6,076 bases of DNA from Anaerocolumna sp. (GTDB lineage: Bacteria; Bacillota; Clostridia; Lachnospirales; Lachnospiraceae): positions 1 to 6,076 of the forward strand of contig JAQSYR010000102.1 of NCBI GenBank assembly GCA_029256035.1, given 5' to 3'. This document shows positions 1-6,008 of this stretch, one piece after another. A model generated the notes under the pieces. It did no database searches, was not told the DNA's origin, and worked only from the letters and a program-made list of their open reading frames with translations. Positions within the stretch are counted from its first letter, which is position 1; each line of letters starts with the position of its first letter. The position numbers and the translations under genes were made by a program.

Positions 1-566
1 ATAAATGTAGTACCCAATCTACGCTGTAACTTTACTAATTCTCTTCGTGTTTCATTTCTTAATTTTGCATCTAGATTTGATAATGGTTCATCTAGTAAAA
101 AAACTTTTGCATCACGTACCATGGAACGGCCTAACGCAACACGTTGTCTTTGACCACCAGATAAATTCGCAGGCTTATTGTTTAATACTCTTGAAAGTTC
201 AACAACTTCAGCAGCCTTCATTGTTTTTTCATGTATAACTTCAGAATCCTGATGACGAATGGTTAAGCTGAAGCCAACATTTTCATATACTGTCATGTTC
301 CCGTAAAGTGCATAATTTTGAAAAACCATTGCAATATCACGGTCAGATGGGGCTAATGTATTTACTAATTTATCTCCAATATATAATTCTCCATCCGTTA
401 TTTTTTCAAGACCGGCAATCATTCGGAGAGCCGTTGATTTTCCACATCCGGACGGACCTAATAATACAACAAATTCTCCATCCTCTATATCCAAATTAAA
501 GCCTTGAACTGCAACAACACTGTTATCGTAGCACTTTTTTAAGTTAACACACCTTAATCCAGCCAT
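1..566 (-). CDS. Sugar ABC transporter ATP-binding protein, UgpC/MsmX/MalK type (3' end beyond the window)
   Basis: This is the ATPase that would power the importer encoded upstream, bound to the cytoplasmic face of the permeases. The frame is open from ATG at 566-564 to the window edge (188 codons). Motifs appear in order: aromatic A-loop Tyr13; Walker A GPSGCGKST at 37-45; Q-loop VFQNYAL with Gln83; ABC signature LSGGQRQRVAL at 135-145; Walker B VFLLDEP at 155-161; D-loop SNLDAKLR at 163-170. The sequence stops just before the expected switch histidine, and the C-terminal regulatory OB-fold domain typical of MalK/UgpC/MsmX lies outside. After the Q-loop it reads YGNMTV where many relatives have YPHMTV. 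An AGGAGG site lies 4 nt before the ATG, and the preceding membrane gene ends 23 nt upstream, so it is probably co-transcribed. The family is certain; the sugar specificity is not readable. Confidence 0.96.
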   Translation of the reverse strand, partial: MAGLRCVNLKKCYDNSVVAVQGFNLDIEDGEFVVLLGPSGCGKSTALRMIAGLEKITDGELYIGDKLVNTLAPSDRDIAMVFQNYALYGNMTVYENVGFSLTIRHQDSEVIHEKTMKAAEVVELSRVLNNKPANLSGGQRQRVALGRSMVRDAKVFLLDEPLSNLDAKLRNETRRELVKLQRRLGTTF

Positions 567-570
567 ATTA

Positions 571-576
571 CCTCCT
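571..576 (-). promoter_or_regulatory. Ribosome binding site of the ABC ATPase
   Basis: A perfect AGGAGG, read on the minus strand as ATAGGAGGTAATATG, lies 4 nt before the ATG at 566-564. It fixes the start of the ATPase, since no other start codon in frame has such a site. Confidence 0.8.
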
Positions 577-589
577 ATATTGCAAACTG

Positions 590-997
590 CTAATCTTTCT
601 TATGTTCTAAATAGTTTTTCCTCACTTTAACTTTTGAAACTGTAGTAATTCCACTTAAGAATAATAACACAGATGAACTTAACATTAATATTATGATTAA
701 CTGTTTCAAGTCTGCATTCTTAAGTTCTGGCAAACGAAAACTTCGTATTACCTGAAGAAAACTAATTACAAAAACAAAAAGTGCCCAGTTTAAAGAATAT
801 TTTTTTAATTTAATTGCTGCAAGAAAACTAATCAGTGTAAGTATAATATTATATAGGGTAAAAATACCTATATTAAAATTTATATACATGGCCTTTAAGG
901 TAAAGATTGTTGCAGCTATATTGATTAATATAAAGCCTAAGACTAAGCTATAACCTGTTTTATTATCCTGATAAAAGAGTTTTTCACCTTTAGCCAT
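590..997 (-). CDS. Small four-helix membrane protein of unknown function (135 aa)
   Basis: I do not recognise a named family. The protein has a short polar N-terminus (MAKGEKLFYQDNKTG) and four hydrophobic stretches at about 16-35, 40-62, 70-88 and 98-118. It ends in a basic tail (KVKVRKNYLEHKKD) that would be cytoplasmic by the positive-inside rule. There is no signal peptidase site, catalytic motif or EAA loop, so it is not a normal ABC permease. Its ATG lies inside the end of the preceding membrane gene: the 8-nt overlap ATGGCTAA contains both the start and the upstream TAA stop, which points to translational coupling and similar amounts of the two proteins. A GGAG site sits about 9 nt before the ATG. 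The ABC ATPase follows after 23 nt. An accessory role for the transporter is inferred from position only. Confidence 0.85.
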   Translation of the reverse strand: MAKGEKLFYQDNKTGYSLVLGFILINIAATIFTLKAMYINFNIGIFTLYNIILTLISFLAAIKLKKYSLNWALFVFVISFLQVIRSFRLPELKNADLKQLIIILMLSSSVLLFLSGITTVSKVKVRKNYLEHKKD

Positions 998-1514
998 TTG
1001 CCTTCACTCCTTTTTCCGCTCGTATCATTTTTACCAATCCATTTAAAACTAAAAGAGTCGTAATTAATAATGCAACCAGAATACTTATGCCAAAAACATA
1101 GCTTAAGGTAAACATTACAGTTGATGCGGTATAGTTTTCAAGAACAGAAAAATCCATGCTTAAATAGGTCGTTTGAAAATATGGAACATTACCAATATAA
1201 ACATTTAGTTTATCTACTTCATATACCAAAAATCCTATTAAAAATAGTAATCGAAACACATTGCATACTTTTTTATCAACATCCAAAAGTAATAGAATGA
1301 TTGTTAGTATTAAAGTAGTTAATGCAACTTCAAAAATAAATTGATTCAAATATTGCAATTCTTTATATAAATCAAACATTAAGGAGTCTCCATCAAAAAA
1401 CATACGGTAAAAAGGAGTCATAAAGCTTAATGAATAAATAAAATAAAGGATAGCAATGAACAAAAGGATGTAAACACTAATCCATCGTTCTTTAAAAATA
1501 TTTTTTAAATTCAT
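990..1514 (-). CDS. Small four-helix membrane protein of unknown function (174 aa)
   Basis: I do not recognise a named family. A basic N-terminus (MNLKNIFKERW) leads into hydrophobic stretches at about 13-33, 58-77, 86-105 and 132-160. Between the first two is an acidic, aromatic-rich segment (FYRMFFDGDSLMFDLY, 35-50). Between the third and fourth is another polar loop with YFQTTYLSMDFSVLENY (112-128). With a cytoplasmic N-terminus, both loops would face outside, so they could touch the substrate-binding lipoprotein; this is inference. The tail is basic (RAEKGVKANG). The ATG at 1514-1512 has a GGAGG site 6 nt upstream. It is the first gene after the hairpin-bearing spacer behind the lipoprotein, and overlaps the next membrane gene by 8 nt. 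The two probably work as a pair. There is no EAA loop, so it is not a canonical permease. Confidence 0.87.
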   Translation of the reverse strand: MNLKNIFKERWISVYILLFIAILYFIYSLSFMTPFYRMFFDGDSLMFDLYKELQYLNQFIFEVALTTLILTIILLLLDVDKKVCNVFRLLFLIGFLVYEVDKLNVYIGNVPYFQTTYLSMDFSVLENYTASTVMFTLSYVFGISILVALLITTLLVLNGLVKMIRAEKGVKANG

Positions 1515-1520
1515 TTAATA

Positions 1521-1525
1521 CCTCC
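1521..1525 (-). promoter_or_regulatory. Ribosome binding site of the 174-aa membrane protein
   Basis: GGAGG lies 6 nt before the ATG at 1514-1512. It lets the two small membrane genes be translated independently of the lipoprotein gene, which ends about 150 nt upstream. Confidence 0.7.
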
Positions 1526-1572
1526 AAGGCACTTAAAACCCTTATAAATTATGTATTGGGTATTTTTTTACT

Positions 1573-1602
1573 AAAGGGAGAGAAGAATTGTTCTCTCCCT
1601 TT
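1573..1602 (-). terminator. Perfect 12-bp hairpin after the lipoprotein gene; partial terminator or mRNA stabiliser
   Basis: AAAGGGAGAGAA (1573-1584) pairs without mismatch with TTCTCTCCCTTT (1591-1602) around the 6-nt loop GAATTG. It lies in the 149-nt spacer between the lipoprotein gene and the small membrane genes. On the minus (gene) strand the 3' arm ends CCCTTT but is followed by AGTAAAAAAA, so there is no proper U-tract and full termination is unlikely. On the plus strand it is followed by TGTTTC, extending the T-run, but no plus-strand gene precedes it. A role in protecting the lipoprotein mRNA 3' end, or in partial attenuation, fits the position; the function is inferred, the hairpin is directly visible. 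Confidence 0.6.
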
Positions 1603-1663
1603 TGTTTCATGTCAGAAAACTTTGTAATTCATTATTTTTGTATTATTTATTATTACTATTGGA

Positions 1664-3646
1664 TTACTGAATCATTCGTTTGTAAGCTTCCTGGTAAACC
1701 TGTTCATAAGTAGCTATTCCTGAATCAGTAAATAATTTTAAGATGTCTTCTTTTGATTTTACTGCGGTATCAGAACCAGTAATATATAAGAAGATTTGAT
1801 CTACTGTTGTTTCATCAATACTTGTTGTAGCAAGCTTCGCTTTATCTTGTTCAGTTAATGAGAAAATAGGTGGTATTAATTTTAATAATGGATCTTCTGC
1901 TTCATAGTTAGGAGTAATAACACCTGCTCCTAAATAGGTATCCCAGGATTCCCATCCACGGTTTACAGTATTCTGATATTCATAACCAATACTTGCCTGA
2001 TATCCAATAGGTAAAATAGCACCAATAAAGTCTCTTAAGAAAGCGGAAATATCATTATTCTTTAATTCTAAAGCAGAATCCATAAACCATTGATTGAATT
2101 TTGGATACTGTGTTCCATCTGGACCTTCAAAAGTTTCACTTTCTTCAAGATTTCCAGGTATACCGTAGTTTTGTGCTATATTGCCTTCTTCTGTATACAA
2201 GTAATCAAATAATTTAAGTGCAGCATTAATTTCTTCTTCTGTAGATGCAGCTGAAATTGCCCATCCTTCTGCTTTAATAACACGTGTATTTTCAACAAAG
2301 TGAACAAATTCACTTGATCCACCAAGAGTGGTTAATGGAGGTAACATTGCAACTACAGTAGGATTCGCAGCTGTAGTAGAAGCAACCCATTCGTAAATCA
2401 TAAAACCAAATTGTTTCTGTCCTTCGTTTTGATCCATAGAGAACATTGCTGATCTAAAGTCATCTTTGTTTGTTTTGTCTGAAAATTCACTATGAATTAA
2501 ACCTTCTGAATATAACTGTTTTAAATAATCGTAAACTTCTAACATTCCTTCATCATCATAAGAATATTCCAGTTCACCGTTTTCATCTAAATACCATCTG
2601 GAGTTGTAGGAGTCTGTACCAAAGGCTCTCTGTCCGCCAAAATAGTTAGCTAATCTGATAACGTCTTCTCTGTTACCTGCAGCTCTTACAAAGAATGGTG
2701 ATATAACAGCACCGTCTACAACATTTCCTGTTGTTAATTTTGATAATGTATTAGGTGATAATTTAACTACACGCCATAAAGCTATTAATTCATCAATATC
2801 ATATTTAGCCCCAACTCCTAAATATAAATCAGATGGTTTCGCTAAATCTGGATAGGTAGCTTTGATATAATCAAGTAATACCTGTAATGCAACTTCACGA
2901 GTTAATTGACCATTTGATGCTGCTGCATTCTGAAGATCAACAACATTTGTTGCGTTACGGTCCCAATATCCTTCATAAGCAACCTGCAGTGTTTCAGTTT
3001 CATCAACTAATGCATCTGCTGAATCTAATAATCCCATTACCCATTGATCTCTTCCGATAAACATTCTTGAATAATATCCAATTGGATGCACATATGGAAG
3101 ATGATAAATACCACCATCATATGCAGTTGCTGCTGCAGCAGCATCTGGATTTGCTTCAAAATAAGCTTTTACATTTGGCATATCATTAAGTCTTTTTGAT
3201 AAATCAACGAAATAACCCTGAGCTCCATAGCTCATAACATCTTCGCCGATGCTACCACCATAAATTACAGCATCTTCAAAGTTTGTTGCTGCATTTAAGT
3301 CCATCATTTCTTTACTTGTTTGATCTTGAATTGCAACGTCTTTTAATTCGATACCAAGTTTATCCTGAATGTATTTCCAAACTGGTTTTAAATCACCTTG
3401 GTTATATACAGTTCCATCTGGATAAGTAAGTGGTGTTGCCTGATTGTATGTAATTGTTCTTTGATTATTACCATTAGAAATATTAATGGTAAGTGTTCCA
3501 GCTAATTCGCCCCCACCTGTTGAAGTAGTATCCTGACTAGCTCCTTCTGTTGTTTCTGTTGTTTGTGTCGGCAATTTAGATCCGCCACATGCCGCTAAGC
3601 TTAGCGTTAATGCAATGCCCATAAGTAAAACTATAAATCTCTTCAT
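1664..3646 (-). CDS. Extracellular sugar-binding lipoprotein of an ABC transporter, LipO/LplA-like (660 aa)
   Basis: This protein would sit on the outer face of the membrane, capture a carbohydrate and deliver it to the permeases. The N-terminus is a lipoprotein signal: basic MKR, a hydrophobic core, then the lipobox LSLAAC with the lipidated Cys20. A low-complexity Thr/Ser/Glu/Gly linker follows at about 24-47. The rest looks like a large solute-binding protein, rich in Trp and Tyr, with an alpha/beta pattern and stretches such as YDGGIYHLPY (176-185), EGWAISAAST (460-469) and YLYTEEGNIAQNYGIPG (482-498) that recall LipO/LplA-type binding proteins. At 660 residues it is longer than the roughly 500 residues of Bacillus LplA. 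The extra length may lie around 205-300, which is helical and Ala/Leu-rich. It follows the YtcP permease after 46 nt. GAGGAGG 7 nt before the ATG predicts strong translation. The ligand is unknown. Confidence 0.93.
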   Translation of the reverse strand: MKRFIVLLMGIALTLSLAACGGSKLPTQTTETTEGASQDTTSTGGGELAGTLTINISNGNNQRTITYNQATPLTYPDGTVYNQGDLKPVWKYIQDKLGIELKDVAIQDQTSKEMMDLNAATNFEDAVIYGGSIGEDVMSYGAQGYFVDLSKRLNDMPNVKAYFEANPDAAAAATAYDGGIYHLPYVHPIGYYSRMFIGRDQWVMGLLDSADALVDETETLQVAYEGYWDRNATNVVDLQNAAASNGQLTREVALQVLLDYIKATYPDLAKPSDLYLGVGAKYDIDELIALWRVVKLSPNTLSKLTTGNVVDGAVISPFFVRAAGNREDVIRLANYFGGQRAFGTDSYNSRWYLDENGELEYSYDDEGMLEVYDYLKQLYSEGLIHSEFSDKTNKDDFRSAMFSMDQNEGQKQFGFMIYEWVASTTAANPTVVAMLPPLTTLGGSSEFVHFVENTRVIKAEGWAISAASTEEEINAALKLFDYLYTEEGNIAQNYGIPGNLEESETFEGPDGTQYPKFNQWFMDSALELKNNDISAFLRDFIGAILPIGYQASIGYEYQNTVNRGWESWDTYLGAGVITPNYEAEDPLLKLIPPIFSLTEQDKAKLATTSIDETTVDQIFLYITGSDTAVKSKEDILKLFTDSGIATYEQVYQEAYKRMIQ

Positions 3647-3653
3647 TGATTTT

Positions 3654-3660
3654 CCTCCTC
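3654..3660 (-). promoter_or_regulatory. Strong ribosome binding site of the lipoprotein gene
   Basis: GAGGAGG, 7 nt before the ATG at 3646-3644, is among the best anti-16S matches in the window. This fits the usual need for more binding protein than membrane subunits. Confidence 0.75.
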
Positions 3661-3669
3661 ATGATTTAT

Positions 3670-3693
3670 ATTGAAGCGTTATACGCTATCAAT
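3670..3693 (-). repeat. Imperfect inverted repeat between the YtcP permease and lipoprotein genes
   Basis: AGCGT (3675-3679) and ACGCT (3683-3687) pair around the loop TAT. Outer bases ATTGA (3670-3674) pair with TCAAT (3689-3693) if A3688 is bulged, giving a 10-bp stem. It begins at the permease TAA stop and ends about 10 nt before the lipoprotein ribosome binding site. It could be an mRNA processing or stability element, or an operator-like palindrome. There is no U-tract, so it is not a terminator. Confidence 0.45.
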
Positions 3694-4556
3694 CATTCTT
3701 TAACTCCACCAATATTGACGCCTTTTGCAAAATACTTCTGAATGTGTGGATATATAAGCAATACAGGGATGATTGAACACACAAGTATGGCATATATATA
3801 GGAATCCGCAGCATATGGAAGATTGGTTGGCATATCCTCATACATCTTCTGATAATTCTCAACTAAAATTCTCATATAAACCTGCACTGGTAATTCCATT
3901 GGGTCTTTTACCAGGATTCTTACCCAAAAATATCCATTCCATCTGCTGGTTGCATAGAATAAGGCAACCGTTGCAATACCTGCTTTTGACATTGGAATAT
4001 AGATACGGTTTAACAATTGAAATTCGTTTACACCATCTACCTTGGCTGCTTCCTCAATTTCTTTTGGAATGCCTTCAAAGGTATTTCTTAAAAGTATAAT
4101 ATTATAAGCCTGAACACCAAAAGCTATTACGATACCCCATTTATTTTTAATTCCCATGTCCATATAGTTTAAATAAGTAGGTATCATTCCGGCTGTAAAC
4201 CACATTGTAAAAACGATAAAAAAGTTAAATTGTCGTCTAAACAAAAGCCGTTTCTTGGATAAAGCATATGCTCCTGTTATTGAGATGATCATGCTCCATA
4301 ATGTACCATATATTGCATAGAATAAAGTATTAATATAAGAAATCCAAAATCCCTTGTCTTCATAAAGAAGTTTGTAAACAGAAAAGTTTACATCAATGGG
4401 TAGTAAAATAACTCTTCCCGACTCATAAGCCATCTTACCGCTAATAGAAGCAGAAACTGCATAAATTACCGGATATAATGCCATAATGCCAAAGGCACCG
4501 ATTAATACATAAGATATAAATTTAAAAATTATTTCACTTTTATTTAAACGTTCCAC
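3693..4556 (-). CDS. ytcP: Carbohydrate ABC transporter permease, YtcP type
   Basis: One half of the importer's membrane channel. Hydrophobic segments lie at about 15-36, 77-98, 112-134, 143-163, 193-207 and 256-275, counted from a possible upstream GTG at 4565. The cytoplasmic EAA loop that docks the ATPase is clear at 172-191 (EAAKVDGVNEFQ, then IYIP). The C-terminus KGVNIGGVKE matches the way YtcP proteins end. I prefer GTG at 4556-4554 (287 aa) over GTG at 4565-4563 (290 aa), because AGGGGGTGA at 4562-4570 is then placed 5 nt before the start, while the longer version would have its own start inside this site. The product from 4556 begins MERLNKSEIIF, resembling family members. The broken LplB gene ends 12 nt upstream. 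The gene looks intact: length, topology and docking loop are all normal. The sugar is not predictable. Confidence 0.94.
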   Translation of the reverse strand: MERLNKSEIIFKFISYVLIGAFGIMALYPVIYAVSASISGKMAYESGRVILLPIDVNFSVYKLLYEDKGFWISYINTLFYAIYGTLWSMIISITGAYALSKKRLLFRRQFNFFIVFTMWFTAGMIPTYLNYMDMGIKNKWGIVIAFGVQAYNIILLRNTFEGIPKEIEEAAKVDGVNEFQLLNRIYIPMSKAGIATVALFYATSRWNGYFWVRILVKDPMELPVQVYMRILVENYQKMYEDMPTNLPYAADSYIYAILVCSIIPVLLIYPHIQKYFAKGVNIGGVKE

Positions 4557-4561
4557 AATCC

Positions 4562-4570
4562 TCACCCCCT
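4562..4570 (-). promoter_or_regulatory. Ribosome binding site that decides the YtcP permease start
   Basis: AGGGGGTGA differs at one base from AGGAGGTGA and lies 5 nt before the GTG at 4556-4554. It overlaps the TAG stop of the LplB gene (4571-4569) and the alternative GTG at 4565-4563, which argues against that upstream start. Confidence 0.55.
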
Positions 4571-5222
4571 ACCATAATGATGTCTCAGAAACTTGTCTGC
4601 TGATATAATTTGCACCCATTACCAATGCAAACCCAATTAATGCGTTAAACATATCAGCTGCAGAGCCTAAGGATTGATTTCCTTGTTCCAAGCCTATTCG
4701 ATATACGAAACTGCTAATAACATCTGCAGTAGAATAGGTATTTCCATTATATAACAAAATAATTCTTTCATATCCAACAGATAGAATATTACCAATTCTC
4801 AAGATAATCATAATAACTAATGTTGGTGCCATACCTGGGAAGGTTACATAGCGAATTTCCTGAAACTTATTTCCACCATCTACTTTTAATGCTTCGTATA
4901 AAGTAGGGGAGATGCTCATAATTGCAGCAAAATATACGATAGAACTGTAACCCGTCTCTTTCCATATACCTGTTATCTGGTATAATGGTCGGAAGAATGC
5001 TGCTTGTTGTATAATTTGTGTTCCTTCAGGAATTGCTCCAATACTCATTAAAAAGTGAGCAATAACACCAGTATTTACTTCCCCGTTATAAACTAAGGTA
5101 AGAACTAAACCTGTAATTGTTACCTCTGATAGAAAGTGAGGTAAATAGGTTATTGTCTGCATAACTCTTCGATAAGTTACATTACCTATTTCACTATGAC
5201 CAAAACTGTTCTGCAAAAGCAC
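4569..5222 (-). CDS. lplB: C-terminal fragment of LplB-type permease (about 208 matching residues)
   Basis: From SEIGNVTYRRVMQTITYLPHF onward this matches the LplB core. It has helices at about 22-46, 92-107, 131-153 and 192-207 and the ATPase-docking EAA loop at 110-129, here with EAL for EAA (YEALKVDGGNKFQ then VTFP). It ends in SRQVSETSLW, a usual LplB-type ending. The open frame can begin at GTG 5222-5220, only three codons after an in-frame TGA. The first nine residues (MLLQNSFGH) are out-of-frame readings of the N-terminal fragment, and no good ribosome binding site precedes the GTG, so this is probably not a genuine start. Residues count from that GTG. Confidence 0.85.
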   Translation of the reverse strand: MLLQNSFGHSEIGNVTYRRVMQTITYLPHFLSEVTITGLVLTLVYNGEVNTGVIAHFLMSIGAIPEGTQIIQQAAFFRPLYQITGIWKETGYSSIVYFAAIMSISPTLYEALKVDGGNKFQEIRYVTFPGMAPTLVIMIILRIGNILSVGYERIILLYNGNTYSTADVISSFVYRIGLEQGNQSLGSAADMFNALIGFALVMGANYISRQVSETSLW

Positions 5223-5451
5223 CCTGCATCAGTGTTATAAAGTTAGAAAGTCCAACAAAATCACTTCCCATAACACCAAGGTTTGGTTGAAAATTTTTAA
5301 AAGCTATTAATAATCCACCCATTGGTTTGTAAGCAAAAATTATGTACCATATAATAATGGGAAGAACTAATAAGTAAAGCCGCCAGTCCGAAAAGATTAA
5401 TTTCGCGTATCGGATCACTTTATAATCATTTTTCTTTGTTGATAATTTCAT
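5194..5451 (-). CDS. lplB: N-terminal fragment of LplB-type permease (85 aa)
   Basis: This fragment has the basic cytoplasmic start of an LplB protein and first helix LYLLVLPIIIWYIIFAYKPM (about 26-45). It continues with the family's conserved amphipathic stretch (GGLLIAFKNFQP) and the loop FVGLSNFITLMQGAF, then stops after FWS. ATG at 5451-5449 overlaps the upstream gene's TGA as ATGA. AAGGAG at 5460-5465 lies 8 nt before it. Alone it has one membrane helix and no EAA loop, so it cannot form a channel. Confidence 0.85.
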   Translation of the reverse strand: MKLSTKKNDYKVIRYAKLIFSDWRLYLLVLPIIIWYIIFAYKPMGGLLIAFKNFQPNLGVMGSDFVGLSNFITLMQGAFAEQFWS

Positions 5452-6008
5452 TCTTTTATCTCCTTTTGCTCATTAATGAAATATGTCATCATGTTCACGA
5501 GTAGCCCCTCTCTGCCCTTTAGTAACAATAACACTAAATAACTCATTATCATGCTAAATAAAGTCTGGGATAGTGTTACCATGACAGTTTCATAAAATGT
5601 CATGTGCAACAAGCTTCCAAGCAAACCTCGTGAAACAATAATTATTCCGTAAAACGCCATAACATACCCAAATAAATAATAGCTTTTGGAGACAATTTCT
5701 GAAGTGTCTACTTTTTTAAAAATTTTAGGTACTATGATAGCTGCAGTATTTGAAACTAAGTAAAATACAATGATTTGAATTGATAATGTTGTTCCTAAGA
5801 AAGTAGATAACAAAGCTAGCGACAAATTAACAACAATGCCATAGGTTCCCCATCTTAAAAGTGCAATTATGGCTATTAGTGAAGAAAAGCTCAAATAATA
5901 TCCTGCACCGGGAAATTTACTGTTTAACCAAATTCCAAGTCCCTCTGCACTTAGGGCTAAAACAGTAAGAAAGATTAGATCCAGCTTCCTATATAGCTCT
6001 AATTTCAT
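5448..6008 (-). CDS. Six-helix membrane protein of unknown function (186 aa)
   Basis: I do not recognise a characterised family. Six hydrophobic segments are visible at about 9-27, 36-50, 53-71, 75-96, 108-130 and 142-164, with a short polar tail (TYFINEQKEIKE). Residues 30-57 hold the most distinctive stretch, with KFPGAGYYLSF and LRWGTYG. Size and helix number resemble the S-components of ECF vitamin transporters, but I see no binding motif that would prove this, and MreD-like or sensor-type membrane domains are alternatives. The ATG at 6008-6006 overlaps the preceding gene's TGA (ATGA), and its own TGA overlaps the LplB start in the same way, so it sits in a translationally coupled chain with the sugar permease. 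The initiation site is modest: AAGGTGG about 13 nt upstream. An accessory role in uptake or signalling is inferred from this linkage. Confidence 0.88.
   Translation of the reverse strand: MKLELYRKLDLIFLTVLALSAEGLGIWLNSKFPGAGYYLSFSSLIAIIALLRWGTYGIVVNLSLALLSTFLGTTLSIQIIVFYLVSNTAAIIVPKIFKKVDTSEIVSKSYYLFGYVMAFYGIIIVSRGLLGSLLHMTFYETVMVTLSQTLFSMIMSYLVLLLLKGREGLLVNMMTYFINEQKEIKE
5460..5465 (-). promoter_or_regulatory. lplB: Ribosome binding site of the LplB permease gene
   Basis: AAGGAG lies 8 nt before the ATG at 5451-5449, inside the end of the upstream membrane gene. The initiation signal is intact although the gene behind it is broken. Confidence 0.65.

Larger units (their letters stand above)
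4569..5451 (-). pseudogene. lplB: Broken LplB-type sugar ABC permease gene (deletion with frameshift)
   Basis: Read as one gene, this locus encodes the partner of YtcP in the permease heterodimer. The N-terminal third runs in one frame to TAG at 5196-5194. The remaining two thirds continue one base out of phase, from about 5196. Intact LplB proteins have, between FxGLxNF and the YLPHF region, a helix of the kind NTLxISLxxLxFGFPxPIxLALLL. Here FITLMQGAFAEQFW is followed almost at once by SEIGNVTYRRVMQTITYLPHF, so about 28 residues with transmembrane helix 2 are absent. The two parts total roughly 292 matching residues; adding the gap gives about 320, the normal family size. The missing length should be 2 modulo 3, near 83-89 nt. 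Either the gene is a recent pseudogene or the sequence has an assembly or clone error here. Flanking genes are intact. Confidence 0.8.

Noticed and set aside
47..238. Plus-strand open frame of 63 codons
   Set aside because: It lies antisense inside the ABC ATPase gene, whose frame carries all the expected motifs; the plus-strand translation resembles no protein.
308..499. Plus-strand open frame of 63 codons
   Set aside because: Antisense to the Walker A and Q-loop region of the ATPase; no credible ribosome binding site.
1526..1572. Internal promoter before the small membrane genes (TATAAG-like -10 in the minus-strand spacer)
   Set aside because: No convincing -35 at the right distance; AT-rich spacers produce such matches by chance.
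1573..1602. Strong intrinsic terminator ending the operon after the lipoprotein gene
   Set aside because: The stem is strong, but on the coding strand it is followed by AGTAAAAAAA instead of a U-tract; retained only as a possible partial terminator.
3671..3684. Possible CcpA cre site around TTGAAGCGTTATAC
   Set aside because: Aligned on the central CG it has four mismatches to TGWAANCGNTNWCA, and it lies between genes of an operon; the hairpin reading explains its symmetry better.
3773..4099. Plus-strand open frame of 108 codons
   Set aside because: Antisense to the YtcP permease, which has a clear EAA loop and normal length; a shadow frame.
5194..5222. Programmed frameshift joining the two LplB frames
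   Set aside because: No slippery heptamer is seen at the frame change, and a frameshift would not restore the missing helix-2 residues, so a deletion explains more.
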